64,000 bases of DNA from NCBI GenBank assembly GCA_017472695.1, contig JAFUOQ010000022.1, forward strand, positions 1 to 64,000. Direction: 5' to 3'. This stretch comes from Clostridia bacterium. GTDB lineage: Bacteria; Bacillota; Clostridia; Oscillospirales; CAG-272. The position numbers and the translations under genes were made by a program. This document shows positions 7,329-14,956 of this stretch, one piece after another. The notes below the pieces were generated by a model, which did no database searches, had not been told where the DNA came from, and saw only the letters and a program-made list of their open reading frames with translations. Positions within the stretch are counted from its first letter, which is position 1, and every line of letters begins with the position of its first letter.

Positions 7329-8313
7329 TTTTCTTCTCCTTTTTAGGTTGATTTGATTTTTGCAAATACTTTGCTACTGACTCGGCTACCGCAACGGATT
7401 CCTTTATAATTTTATCAATGTTTTTGTGAATATAGTGTGCGTTACCTGAAGCAAATATACCTGATATTGTTGTTTCAAAATTACGCTTGGTAAAGGGGCC
7501 TTTTGTATCTCTTTTAATTCTTATTCCGGCATCAATTGCAATATCGACATCAGGAGTATATCCACAGGAATAAACCAAAGAGTCACACTCAATTTTTTGC
7601 TTGGTTTTTTTGATTGGCTTGCCCTTTTTATCTAGCTGACAAATCTCAACCGCTTCAATTCTTTCCTTACCATAAATTTTGGTGACATTATGGTTAAGCT
7701 TAAACGGAATATTAAACGGCCTCAAGCACTCTTTAATATATTTTTTATCACCGAGAGGTGCGCCCTTTGGCTCGACAACAGTAATAACCTTACCGCCCTC
7801 TATCGCCATACGACGGGCAACGATAAATGCAATTTCAGTAGAACCAACAACAACTGTTTTGCGCCCTGGCATATAGCCCTCAATATTAATATATCTTTGG
7901 GCAGCCCCAGCTGACAAAACTCCCGCAGGACGAGTGCCACCTATTGACAAAACTCCGCGTGATTGCTCACGACAGCCTGTTGCCAAAATAACAGCCTCTG
8001 CTTGAATTTTAACATATCCTGCCTTTGGAGAGATAACTGTTAAAACCTTGTCGCTTGTTAAGGACAAAACACATGTTTCAGTTCTACACTCGATCCCAAG
8101 CTTTTTTACAGCTTTTATAAGGTTAGAGCCAAGCTCTGTTCCTGTCAAGTTTTTTAAATATCCTGTGTGGATACATTGATTTAAGGTTCCACCAAGCTCA
8201 TTTTCTCTTTCTAAGACTATAATATCTGAAGCAGGAATACCACATTTAACAGCGGTCATAGCGCAAACAAGTCCACTAGGGCCTGAGCCTATAATTACTA
8301 GCTTTTTCTTCAT
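7288..8313 (-). CDS. NAD(P)/FAD-dependent oxidoreductase, partner of GlpA-like protein
   Basis: Pyridine nucleotide-disulfide-type flavoprotein of 341 residues. The N-terminal FAD fold is GSGPSGL (about 9-15), a family mark is LNQCIHTG (about 45-52), a second nucleotide fold is near VVGSTEIA, and the FAD-contacting end is GIFASGNAHY. The last about 25 residues are a lysine- and asparagine-rich tail that overlaps the next gene. In Clostridia this protein sits between a GlpA-like dehydrogenase and DUF1667 and is thought to pass electrons to or from the partner; the substrate is often annotated as glycerol-3-phosphate, but that is family inference. It starts 7 bases after the upstream gene ends. 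Confidence 0.85.
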   Translation of the reverse strand: MKKKLVIIGSGPSGLVCAMTAVKCGIPASDIIVLERENELGGTLNQCIHTGYLKNLTGTELGSNLIKAVKKLGIECRTETCVLSLTSDKVLTVISPKAGYVKIQAEAVILATGCREQSRGVLSIGGTRPAGVLSAGAAQRYINIEGYMPGRKTVVVGSTEIAFIVARRMAIEGGKVITVVEPKGAPLGDKKYIKECLRPFNIPFKLNHNVTKIYGKERIEAVEICQLDKKGKPIKKTKQKIECDSLVYSCGYTPDVDIAIDAGIRIKRDTKGPFTKRNFETTISGIFASGNAHYIHKNIDKIIKESVAVAESVAKYLQKSNQPKKEKKNEDNAHVNSENKE

Positions 8314-8320
8314 TTGTGCC

Positions 8321-9775
8321 TCATTTCGTCTTTCCTAATAGCAAATTAGAATTTGATGAGAATTTTTTAACCTCTGAAATATCAATATTTAATTCCTTGG
8401 CAATAATTTCAGCAACCTTGGTACGACAATGAGCACCTTGGCATCTGCCCATACCTGCACGAGTACGGCGCTTAACCATATCAACAGTATGTGCACTTAT
8501 CGGACGATTAATTGCATTTATAATATCGCCCTCGGTAACCATCTCGCAACGGCAAATCATTTTTGCATATCTTGGGTCATTCTTTATCGCCTGCTTTCTT
8601 TCTCTTTCGGTCATTTCATAGAAAAGCTTACAGTTACCATTTGGTGTTCTTGTTTCTATATAGCTTCTCTTTTTGCGCAACGTAAGACCACATTTTTTAA
8701 GAATATCAACAACGTATTCGCTAACCGCAGGGGCAGAGGCAAGACCTGGAGACTCAATGCCAGCAACATGAATAAAGTTTTTGCATTTTTTGGATTCTTG
8801 TATATAAAAATCTCCACTTGTAGGAGTTGGACGCACGCCAGCAAAGGTGGTAATAACTGCACCGAGGTTGATTTGTGGCATTATTATTCTTGCGCCCTTG
8901 GAAATTTCGTCAAGACCGTCCTCGGTAACGCTTGTATCTGCTTTAGAATCAACTATATTAGCATTTGGACCGACAATTATATTGCCATCAACTGTTGGGG
9001 AAACAAGTATTCCCTTTCCCTTTTCGTTAGGGGTAACAAAAATTGTATGCTTTGCCGCCTTGCCCTCGCGCTTGTCAAGAAGCATATATTCTCCACGACG
9101 AGGAATAATTTCAAATGGCAAATCGTCATCTATCATTTTAGCAATCTCGTCAGCATAACAGCCAGCTGCATTTACAACATATTTTGCCTTGATTTTTTGA
9201 TTTCCTGCGCAAACAGTATAATGCTTACCGTCATATTCAATTTTATCTACCTTATATTCAAAATAATAATCTGTGCCATTAGATGCAGAGTTTTCTGCAA
9301 CTGCGTATGCAAGATCATAAGGACAAACAATACCTGCGCTTGGTGCATATAAGGCGTGCTTTGCATCCTTAGAAACATTTGGCTCCATTTTTAGAAGCTC
9401 ACTTCTTGTTAGAATACGCAAGCCCTTTACACCATTAGTTTCTCCGCGTTCCTTGAGTTTTTTCAGCTTCTCAAGATCCTTGGCTGTAAAGCCGATAACG
9501 AGCGAGCCACATTTTTTATAGTGAACGCCAAGCTGAGCAGTGATTTGAGCCATCATATCACAGCCCTTGACATTTAAAAGTGCTTTAAGTGTGCCCTCCT
9601 TTGCATCATAGCCTGCATGGACAATGGCGGAGTTCGCACGTGTTGAGCCAGAGGCAACATCAATTCCTGCCTCTACAACTGCTGTTTTTAAGCTATATTT
9701 TGCAATCTGAAATGCAGTCATTGTGCCAGTAATACCTGCGCCTATAATGACAACATCATAAGATTTAATAGACAT
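8321..9775 (-). CDS. GlpA-like FAD-dependent dehydrogenase with BFD-type [2Fe-2S] domain
   Basis: DAO-family flavoprotein of 484 residues, related to anaerobic glycerol-3-phosphate dehydrogenase subunit A. The FAD-binding GAGITG is at 12-17, followed by the GSTRANSAIVHAGYD region. The C-terminal BFD-like domain carries four cysteines that could hold an iron-sulfur cluster: Cys408 and Cys410 (ICRCE), Cys445 and Cys450 (GRCQGAHC). There is no membrane segment. It is the first gene of a three-gene operon with the NAD(P)/FAD reductase and DUF1667. A dyad at 9789-9809 lies just before its ribosome binding site. Glycerol-3-phosphate oxidation is likely but other hydroxy acids cannot be excluded. 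Confidence 0.85.
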   Translation of the reverse strand: MSIKSYDVVIIGAGITGTMTAFQIAKYSLKTAVVEAGIDVASGSTRANSAIVHAGYDAKEGTLKALLNVKGCDMMAQITAQLGVHYKKCGSLVIGFTAKDLEKLKKLKERGETNGVKGLRILTRSELLKMEPNVSKDAKHALYAPSAGIVCPYDLAYAVAENSASNGTDYYFEYKVDKIEYDGKHYTVCAGNQKIKAKYVVNAAGCYADEIAKMIDDDLPFEIIPRRGEYMLLDKREGKAAKHTIFVTPNEKGKGILVSPTVDGNIIVGPNANIVDSKADTSVTEDGLDEISKGARIIMPQINLGAVITTFAGVRPTPTSGDFYIQESKKCKNFIHVAGIESPGLASAPAVSEYVVDILKKCGLTLRKKRSYIETRTPNGNCKLFYEMTERERKQAIKNDPRYAKMICRCEMVTEGDIINAINRPISAHTVDMVKRRTRAGMGRCQGAHCRTKVAEIIAKELNIDISEVKKFSSNSNLLLGKTK

Positions 9776-9788
9776 TTTAATACCTCAC

Positions 9789-9809
9789 TGGTGTTTAAAT
9801 ATGACACCA
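9789..9809. promoter_or_regulatory. Dyad symmetry ahead of the GlpA-like operon
   Basis: TGGTGT (9789-9794) and ACACCA (9804-9809) form a perfect inverted repeat around 9 A/T bases, 14 bases upstream of the GlpA-like ATG. It could be an operator or a leader hairpin. Confidence 0.4.
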
Positions 9810-9887
9810 AATCCGTGCCATCGATATTTGTTTTACAACAAAACCATAATCATTTTACCATAATTTTACCAAATTTTCAAGTCTTAC

Positions 9888-9916
9888 TTGATAATGTGGT
9901 TTTTTTGTGATAAAAT
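9888..9916 (+). promoter_or_regulatory. Sigma-A promoter of mrnC
   Basis: TTGATA (9888-9893), 17-base spacer, TAAAAT (9911-9916), about 28 bases upstream of the ATG. Confidence 0.65.
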
Positions 9917-9944
9917 ATGCCTAAATAACATTAGGAGGCTATTT

Positions 9945-10316
9945 ATGGATTTTTCTCAAATAAGCGCTGGTGCGCTTGCTTATCTTGGCGACTCTGTCCT
10001 TGAAGCGCTAATAAGAGAAGGGTTAGTTTTAAAGGGCTATGAAAAATCAGCAAAATTGAACAAGGAAGCTCTTAACTATGTTACTGCCGTTAACCAAGCA
10101 ATAGCCTTTAAAAATATTGAAGGATGCTTAACCGAGGAAGAAGCACAAATATTCCGCCGTGGTAAAAACTCCTCACATCTCAATGTACCTAAGAGCGCTT
10201 CCTTGCTTGAATATAAAATTGCGACAGGCTTTGAGGCAGTTTTTGGATATTTAAGGCTTCTAAAAAAAGAGGATAGGATTTTGGAGCTTTTTTGCCTTGC
10301 CTATCCTGAAATTTAA
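9945..10316 (+). CDS. mrnC: Mini-ribonuclease III
   Basis: Dimeric RNase III-type endonuclease without the double-stranded RNA-binding domain. In Bacillus it matures the ends of 23S rRNA. The 123-residue protein has the family signature AYLGDSVLEALIRE (catalytic Asp near residue 16) and the later FRRGKNSSHLNVPKSAS segment, and normal family length. The ATG at 9945 is chosen because TTAGGAGG precedes it; an in-frame ATG 19 codons upstream overlaps the promoter. Often mrnC follows cysS, but here it stands alone between its own promoter and a hairpin terminator. Confidence 0.93.
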   Translation: MDFSQISAGALAYLGDSVLEALIREGLVLKGYEKSAKLNKEALNYVTAVNQAIAFKNIEGCLTEEEAQIFRRGKNSSHLNVPKSASLLEYKIATGFEAVFGYLRLLKKEDRILELFCLAYPEI

Positions 10317-10356
10317 ACACGTGGTTCATATTTTTGACAGTATCAACAATCAAGCT

Positions 10357-10383
10357 GGGGGCATTTTGCTCCCTTTTCGTTTT
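10357..10383 (+). terminator. Terminator of mrnC
   Basis: GGGGGC-ATTTT-GCTCCC (10357-10373) followed by TTTTCGTTTT; one G-U pair. Confidence 0.6.
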
Positions 10384-10417
10384 CACCAAATTTTCACATA
10401 AAAGTTGAATAATTTGA

Positions 10418-10446
10418 TTGACATTATTTTTTAGTAATGGTATAAT
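10418..10446 (+). promoter_or_regulatory. Consensus sigma-A promoter of the ABC exporter operon
   Basis: Perfect TTGACA (10418-10423), 17-base spacer, perfect TATAAT (10441-10446). The leader before the likely translation start is only about 35 bases. Confidence 0.85.
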
Positions 10447-10576
10447 TGATACTATATTTTAATAATGAAGAAAGGATGATTTTACCATAAAAAACATAAG
10501 ACTTTTAGCCAAATATATAGGCGAATATAAGATCAATGCTATTTTATCTCCCGTTTTTGTTTTTTTCGAGGTTATA

Positions 10577-12304
10577 ATGGAATGTATAATTCCTGCTATT
10601 GCCGGTGAGCTTATAACCTTTATTCAAAGCGGAAACGACAAGCTTGACAGCTTGCAGATTATAAGATGGCTTATCGTACTGATTCAAGACAGGTTCGGCG
10701 ATGAGAGTAAGCTCCCAGTTATTCTGACGGTTTGCATAATTCTCATTTTATTTGCCGGCTTATCACTCACATTTGGAGCTTTGGCAGGTGTTCACTGCTC
10801 GCGCGCTTCCTGTGGATTTGCAAAAAATTTACGCAAGGGTATGTTTTCAAAGAGCCAAGATTTTTCGTTTGAGAACATTGACAAATTTTCAACCTCAAGC
10901 CTTGTTACTCGTATGACAACCGACGTTACAAACGTTCAGCAGTCGTTTATGATGATAATAAGAACTGCTGTCCGTTCTCCGTTTATGTTCATTTTCTCTA
11001 TTGTTATGGCATTTGCTGTTGGCGGACATATGGCTTGGATTTTCGTTATTGTCGTTCCTATTTTGCTATTCACTCTTATTATGGTTGCAAGACGTGCAAT
11101 GCCAATTTTCAAGAAGGTTTTCAAAAAATACGACACCTTAAACTCATCCATTCAAGAAAACGTAGCCGGCATGCGTGTTGTCAAATCCTTTGTTCGCGAG
11201 GATTACGAAAATGACAAGTTTGAAAAATCATCTGATGATGTCAGAAATGACTTTACAAGGGCTGAAAAAATACTTGCGCTCAACAATCCTGTTATGCAGT
11301 TTTGTATGTATGCTCTTATGGTTGGTATTTTGTTCTTCGGCTCTAGAATCCTTATCTCCTCCGGTGGTGAGGCGTTTGAGATTGGTAACTTCTCTACCTT
11401 GCTCGCATATGGTTTGCAAATGCTTATGAGCTTGATGATGATTTCTATGATTTTTGTAATGGTTACTATGTCAGCAGAGAGCGCAAGACGTATTTGTGAG
11501 GTACTCACCGAAAAATCCACAATTAAAAACCCAGAAAATCCTATAGAAACCGTAAATGACGGCTCTATTGAATTTAAAAATGTTAACTTTAAATATGCAC
11601 AAAGAGCTGAAAAGTTTGCGCTTTCTGATATCAATTTAAAAATTGAATCTGGACAAACTGTTGGTATTATTGGTGGTACGGGTAGTGCTAAATCAACCTT
11701 GATTTCGCTAATTCCTCGTCTATATGACACAACAGATGGTGAGGTTTTGGTTGGTGGTGTCAACGTTAAGGACTACGATATTGTTGCTTTGCGTGATGCA
11801 GTTAGTGTTGTGCTTCAAAAGAACGTTTTATTCTCTGGCTCAATAAAGGAAAACCTGCGCTGGGGTAATGAAAACGCAACTATTGAGGAAATCAAGCACG
11901 CTTGTGAGCTTTCTTGTGCAAGTGAGTTTATAGAAAAATTCCCCGAAAAATACGACACATATATTGAGCAAGGCGGTACAAACGTTTCAGGTGGACAAAA
12001 GCAACGTCTTTGTATTGCAAGAGCCTTACTCAAAAAGCCAAAAATTCTCATTCTTGATGACTCGACAAGTGCAGTTGACACAAGGACTGATGCGCTTATC
12101 AGAAAAGCAATGCGTGAGGAAATTCCTAATACAACAAAAATTATTATTGCACAAAGAGTTTCCAGTGTACAGGATGCTGATGTTATCATTATTCTTGATG
12201 ATGGTAAAATCAATGCCATAGGCAACCACGACTCATTACTTGCTAGCAATGATATATATCGTGAAATTTATATTTCACAGACGAAGGGGGCGAGCTTACA
12301 ATGA
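10577..12304 (+). CDS. ABC exporter subunit 1 (fused membrane and ATPase domains)
   Basis: Half-transporter of a heterodimeric type IV ABC exporter (BmrC/TmrA-like), probably for drugs, lipids or peptides. From ATG 10577 it is 575 residues: membrane domain about 1-310, then ATPase with Walker A GGTGSAKST (about residue 365), signature VSGGQKQRL and Walker B ILILDDST. The signature is canonical and the residue after Walker B Asp is Asp not Glu, consistent with the degenerate half of a heterodimer. Homologues normally begin about 30 residues earlier. The same frame stays open upstream to 10478 and encodes IKNIRLLAKYIGEYKINAIL, which looks like the missing first part, but no ATG, GTG or TTG opens it. 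The start is therefore uncertain. It overlaps the next gene by 4 bases. Confidence 0.9.
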   Translation: MECIIPAIAGELITFIQSGNDKLDSLQIIRWLIVLIQDRFGDESKLPVILTVCIILILFAGLSLTFGALAGVHCSRASCGFAKNLRKGMFSKSQDFSFENIDKFSTSSLVTRMTTDVTNVQQSFMMIIRTAVRSPFMFIFSIVMAFAVGGHMAWIFVIVVPILLFTLIMVARRAMPIFKKVFKKYDTLNSSIQENVAGMRVVKSFVREDYENDKFEKSSDDVRNDFTRAEKILALNNPVMQFCMYALMVGILFFGSRILISSGGEAFEIGNFSTLLAYGLQMLMSLMMISMIFVMVTMSAESARRICEVLTEKSTIKNPENPIETVNDGSIEFKNVNFKYAQRAEKFALSDINLKIESGQTVGIIGGTGSAKSTLISLIPRLYDTTDGEVLVGGVNVKDYDIVALRDAVSVVLQKNVLFSGSIKENLRWGNENATIEEIKHACELSCASEFIEKFPEKYDTYIEQGGTNVSGGQKQRLCIARALLKKPKILILDDSTSAVDTRTDALIRKAMREEIPNTTKIIIAQRVSSVQDADVIIILDDGKINAIGNHDSLLASNDIYREIYISQTKGASLQ

Positions 12305-14271
12305 ATAAACCCGTAAAAAACCCTCGTCAGCCAATGATGGGAAAGCCTATGAAAAAGGTTAAAAAAGGTACTTTGCCAAGGCTTTTGAAGCTACTCTTCT
12401 CCTTCTACAGAGTGCCACTAATTATAGTTGTTGTGTGCATTTGCTTAAGTGCCTTGGCAACTGCCTGTCCAGCAATTTTCCAAAAAAATGTTATTGATAC
12501 TGTTTCTGAGGCTATTGTTGCTATGCAAAATGACATGAAACCTGTCGATGCTATGGCAGAATTCTTCCCTGATATTGCATTGTTTGTTTCAATTCTTGGT
12601 GGTATCTATCTTGTTGGTCTTATTAGCGCATTCTTGCAAACAAGGATAATGGCAACTGTTACTCAAGGCTGCCTACACAAATTAAGAACACTTATGTTTG
12701 GCAAGATGCAAAAGCTTCCTATCAAATATTTTGATAGAAACACTCGTGGCGATATTATGTCACACTACACAAATGATATTGATTCGTTAAGACAATTAAT
12801 TTCTCAATCACTCCCTCAAATTATAAACACTGTTATTATTCTAATTACAGTTACAACATTGATGCTTGTTATGAGCTTTTGGATGGCACTTGTGGTTATT
12901 GGTGGTGTTATTGTTATGACTGTTGTTGCCGGTAAAATCGGCAAAAGCGGTGCAAAGCACTTCCGTCGTCAGCAAGAGTCTATTGGTGACACCGAGGGCT
13001 ACATTGAGGAAATGATTAATGGTCAAAAGGTGGTTAAGGTATTTAACTACGAGCCAAAGAGCGAAAAGCGCTTTAATGAGCTGAATGACCAGCTTTGCAA
13101 GCATTCAACAAAGGCGAATACAAGAGCTAACACTCTTATGCCTATTATGAACAACATCGGTCATATTCTCTATGTTGTTCTCGTGTTTGTCGGTACAATT
13201 TTGGTTGGCAAATATAACCTTTCATTTGCTACTATTTTTGGCTTTGAAAGTCCTATTTTCACAATTGGTACTGCGGTTGCGTTCCTAGGTCTATCCAAGC
13301 AATTTACAAACAATGTTTCACAGCTTTCACAACAAGCAAATGCAATTACAATGGCACTTGCTGGTGCAGAGAGAATTTTCGAGCTACTTGATGAGGAGCC
13401 GGAGGTTGACGATGGATACGTTACCTTGGTTTATGCCGAGTATGACGAAAATGGTGAGCTTCGCGAGGCTAACAAGCGTACGGGTATTTGGGCTTGGAAG
13501 CATCCTCATGGAGATGGTACTATTACCTACACACGTGTTAGAGGTGATGTTCGTCTAAATCAAGTTGACTTTGGATATGTGCCTGAAAAGATTGTTTTGC
13601 ATGATGTTTCAATTTACGCCGAGCCCGGTCAAAAGATTGCCTTTGTTGGCGCTACCGGTGCCGGTAAAACAACTATAACTAACCTTATCAACCGTTTCTA
13701 CGACATTGCAGATGGAAAGATAAGATATGACGGCATCAATATTAACAAAATCAAAAAAGATGATTTAAGACGTTCTCTTGGTGTTATCTTGCAGGATGTA
13801 AACCTCTTTACCGGTACTGTTATGGATAACATCAGGTATGGTAAGCTTGATGCTACCGACGAGGAATGTATAGCTGCTGCAAAGCTTGCAAATGCCCACT
13901 CCTTTATTGAAATGCTACCTGATGGCTATAACACAATGCTCACTGGTGGTGGAAGTGGTCTATCGCAAGGACAAAGACAGCTTATTTCAATTGCTCGTGC
14001 CGCGGTTGCTGACCCTCCTGTTATGATAATGGACGAGGCTACCTCGTCAATTGACACAAGAACTGAAGCAATAGTTCAAGCAGGTATGGACTCTCTTATG
14101 AAGGGCAGAACTGTATTTGTTATCGCGCATAGGCTCTCAACTATACAAAACTCTGACGTTATTATGGTACTTGAGCAAGGACGCATTATTGAGCGCGGCT
14201 CACACGAAAGCCTTATCAAGGAAAAGGGTAAATATTATCAGCTTTACACTGGCGCGTTTGAGCTTGAATAA
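12301..14271 (+). CDS. ABC exporter subunit 2 (fused membrane and ATPase domains)
   Basis: Partner half of the heterodimeric ABC exporter. The 656-residue protein has a basic proline-rich N-terminal tail, six membrane segments (about 30-350) and an ATPase domain with Walker A GATGAGKTT (about residue 448), signature LSQGQRQL and Walker B VMIMDEAT with catalytic Glu, so it carries the complete consensus hydrolysis machinery. Between the two domains (about 375-415) sits an extra segment with KRTGIWAWKHP that makes it longer than subunit 1; this insertion occurs in clostridial members of the family. The start overlaps the stop of subunit 1, and AGGGGGC lies upstream, indicating translational coupling. 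Substrate unknown. Confidence 0.92.
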   Translation: MNKPVKNPRQPMMGKPMKKVKKGTLPRLLKLLFSFYRVPLIIVVVCICLSALATACPAIFQKNVIDTVSEAIVAMQNDMKPVDAMAEFFPDIALFVSILGGIYLVGLISAFLQTRIMATVTQGCLHKLRTLMFGKMQKLPIKYFDRNTRGDIMSHYTNDIDSLRQLISQSLPQIINTVIILITVTTLMLVMSFWMALVVIGGVIVMTVVAGKIGKSGAKHFRRQQESIGDTEGYIEEMINGQKVVKVFNYEPKSEKRFNELNDQLCKHSTKANTRANTLMPIMNNIGHILYVVLVFVGTILVGKYNLSFATIFGFESPIFTIGTAVAFLGLSKQFTNNVSQLSQQANAITMALAGAERIFELLDEEPEVDDGYVTLVYAEYDENGELREANKRTGIWAWKHPHGDGTITYTRVRGDVRLNQVDFGYVPEKIVLHDVSIYAEPGQKIAFVGATGAGKTTITNLINRFYDIADGKIRYDGININKIKKDDLRRSLGVILQDVNLFTGTVMDNIRYGKLDATDEECIAAAKLANAHSFIEMLPDGYNTMLTGGGSGLSQGQRQLISIARAAVADPPVMIMDEATSSIDTRTEAIVQAGMDSLMKGRTVFVIAHRLSTIQNSDVIMVLEQGRIIERGSHESLIKEKGKYYQLYTGAFELE

Positions 14272-14281
14272 AATCATATAG

Positions 14282-14312
14282 AAAAACCACGATTTTATTA
14301 ATCGTGGTTTTT
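14282..14312. terminator. Terminator of the ABC exporter operon
   Basis: AAAACCACGAT-TTTATTA-ATCGTGGTTTT, an 11-base-pair stem with T tails on both strands; also serves the minus-strand gene ending at 14315. Confidence 0.85.
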
Positions 14313-14314
14313 TA

Positions 14315-14809
14315 TTATTTTTCAAGTATGAGTTTGAAATTATTACTTAAATATATTTGTGCCTCGTGGTCTTCAAAAACACGGGCGATTACTTCTCTTT
14401 CAAAGTTCATTTTTTTGCTCATATAATCGAAAATTTCGCTTTCGAAAAATGCACCTATCATTTTTGTTTCTGTTGAGAGTAAGGTTGTTAGCATTGTGCT
14501 ATTTTTGTGACAATCATAGGCTTTTTTTAAGTCAAACGTATCAATCTCTTCACCATAGATGAGGAAAAAACCATCTAACAAGCTGCCTCGGATATTCAAA
14601 AGGCTTGTATAGGTGTCCTCAGTTTCTATTGGAGCTAAAAAAACTATTTTTGCGCCATCATTCCACATTTTTTCTGCGATATTATTTTCTATTTCTTTAT
14701 TAAAGGTTGACAGCACCACAAAATCGTCATACCCAAATTTTAAAAGATGGTTTAACACCTTATTTAATCTTTCGCTTGAGGGATTTTTGAGTTTTATTAC
14801 GGTTTTCAT
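14315..14809 (-). CDS. Shortened sugar nucleotidyltransferase-like protein
   Basis: Not a standard family member. The 164-residue protein resembles pieces of glucose-1-phosphate cytidylyltransferase and related enzymes in the right order: LNKVLNHLLKFGYDDFVVL (like the helix after the active-site loop), FFLIYGEEIDTFDLKKAYDCHK (like the TYGDGVSDVDI..EFHK segment with the metal-binding Asp region), IGAFFESEIFDYM and FEREVIARVFEDHEAQIY. The N-terminal GGxGTR nucleotide-binding loop is absent and the middle is deleted; normal enzymes have about 255 residues. Catalysis is therefore unlikely. CAAGGAG precedes the ATG and the frame is open throughout. It could be a regulatory or decaying paralogue. 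The assignment rests on segment similarity judged by eye. Confidence 0.5.
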   Translation of the reverse strand: MKTVIKLKNPSSERLNKVLNHLLKFGYDDFVVLSTFNKEIENNIAEKMWNDGAKIVFLAPIETEDTYTSLLNIRGSLLDGFFLIYGEEIDTFDLKKAYDCHKNSTMLTTLLSTETKMIGAFFESEIFDYMSKKMNFEREVIARVFEDHEAQIYLSNNFKLILEK

Positions 14810-14925
14810 AAATTCTCCTTGAACAATAAACCTAACGATAATTTGTTAATATTATTGCCCAAATTTGAGAATTTACTCCTTTTATTTATATTATTATATG
14901 CTCACATGTGAATATTTTCAACAAA

Positions 14926-14956
14926 GATAAAAGCAGGCAAAAAGCCTGCTTTTATC
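14926..14956 (-). terminator. Terminator of the ThyX-like/CDF/CotH operon
   Basis: GATAAAAGCAGGC (14926-14938) pairs with GCCTGCTTTTATC (14944-14956) across an AAAAA loop; the arm touches the CotH stop codon. Confidence 0.8.

Noticed and set aside
8429..9352. 307-codon open frame on the plus strand
   Set aside because: It is a mirror of the GlpA-like gene on the other strand; the translation is rich in Cys, Asn and Ile without domain sense, and it lacks a ribosome binding site.
11672..11700. Walker A written GGTGSAKST with Ala in place of the last Gly
   Set aside because: This variant is, to my knowledge, common in clostridial heterodimeric exporters, so it is not evidence of a broken gene.
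11203..12249. Antisense open frames of 144 and 186 codons within the ABC exporter gene
   Set aside because: They are shadows of the ATPase domain in other frames, with no start signals.
14315..14809. Simple spurious frame between two terminators
   Set aside because: A good ribosome binding site, normal codon use and ordered similarity to nucleotidyltransferase segments argue for a real gene.
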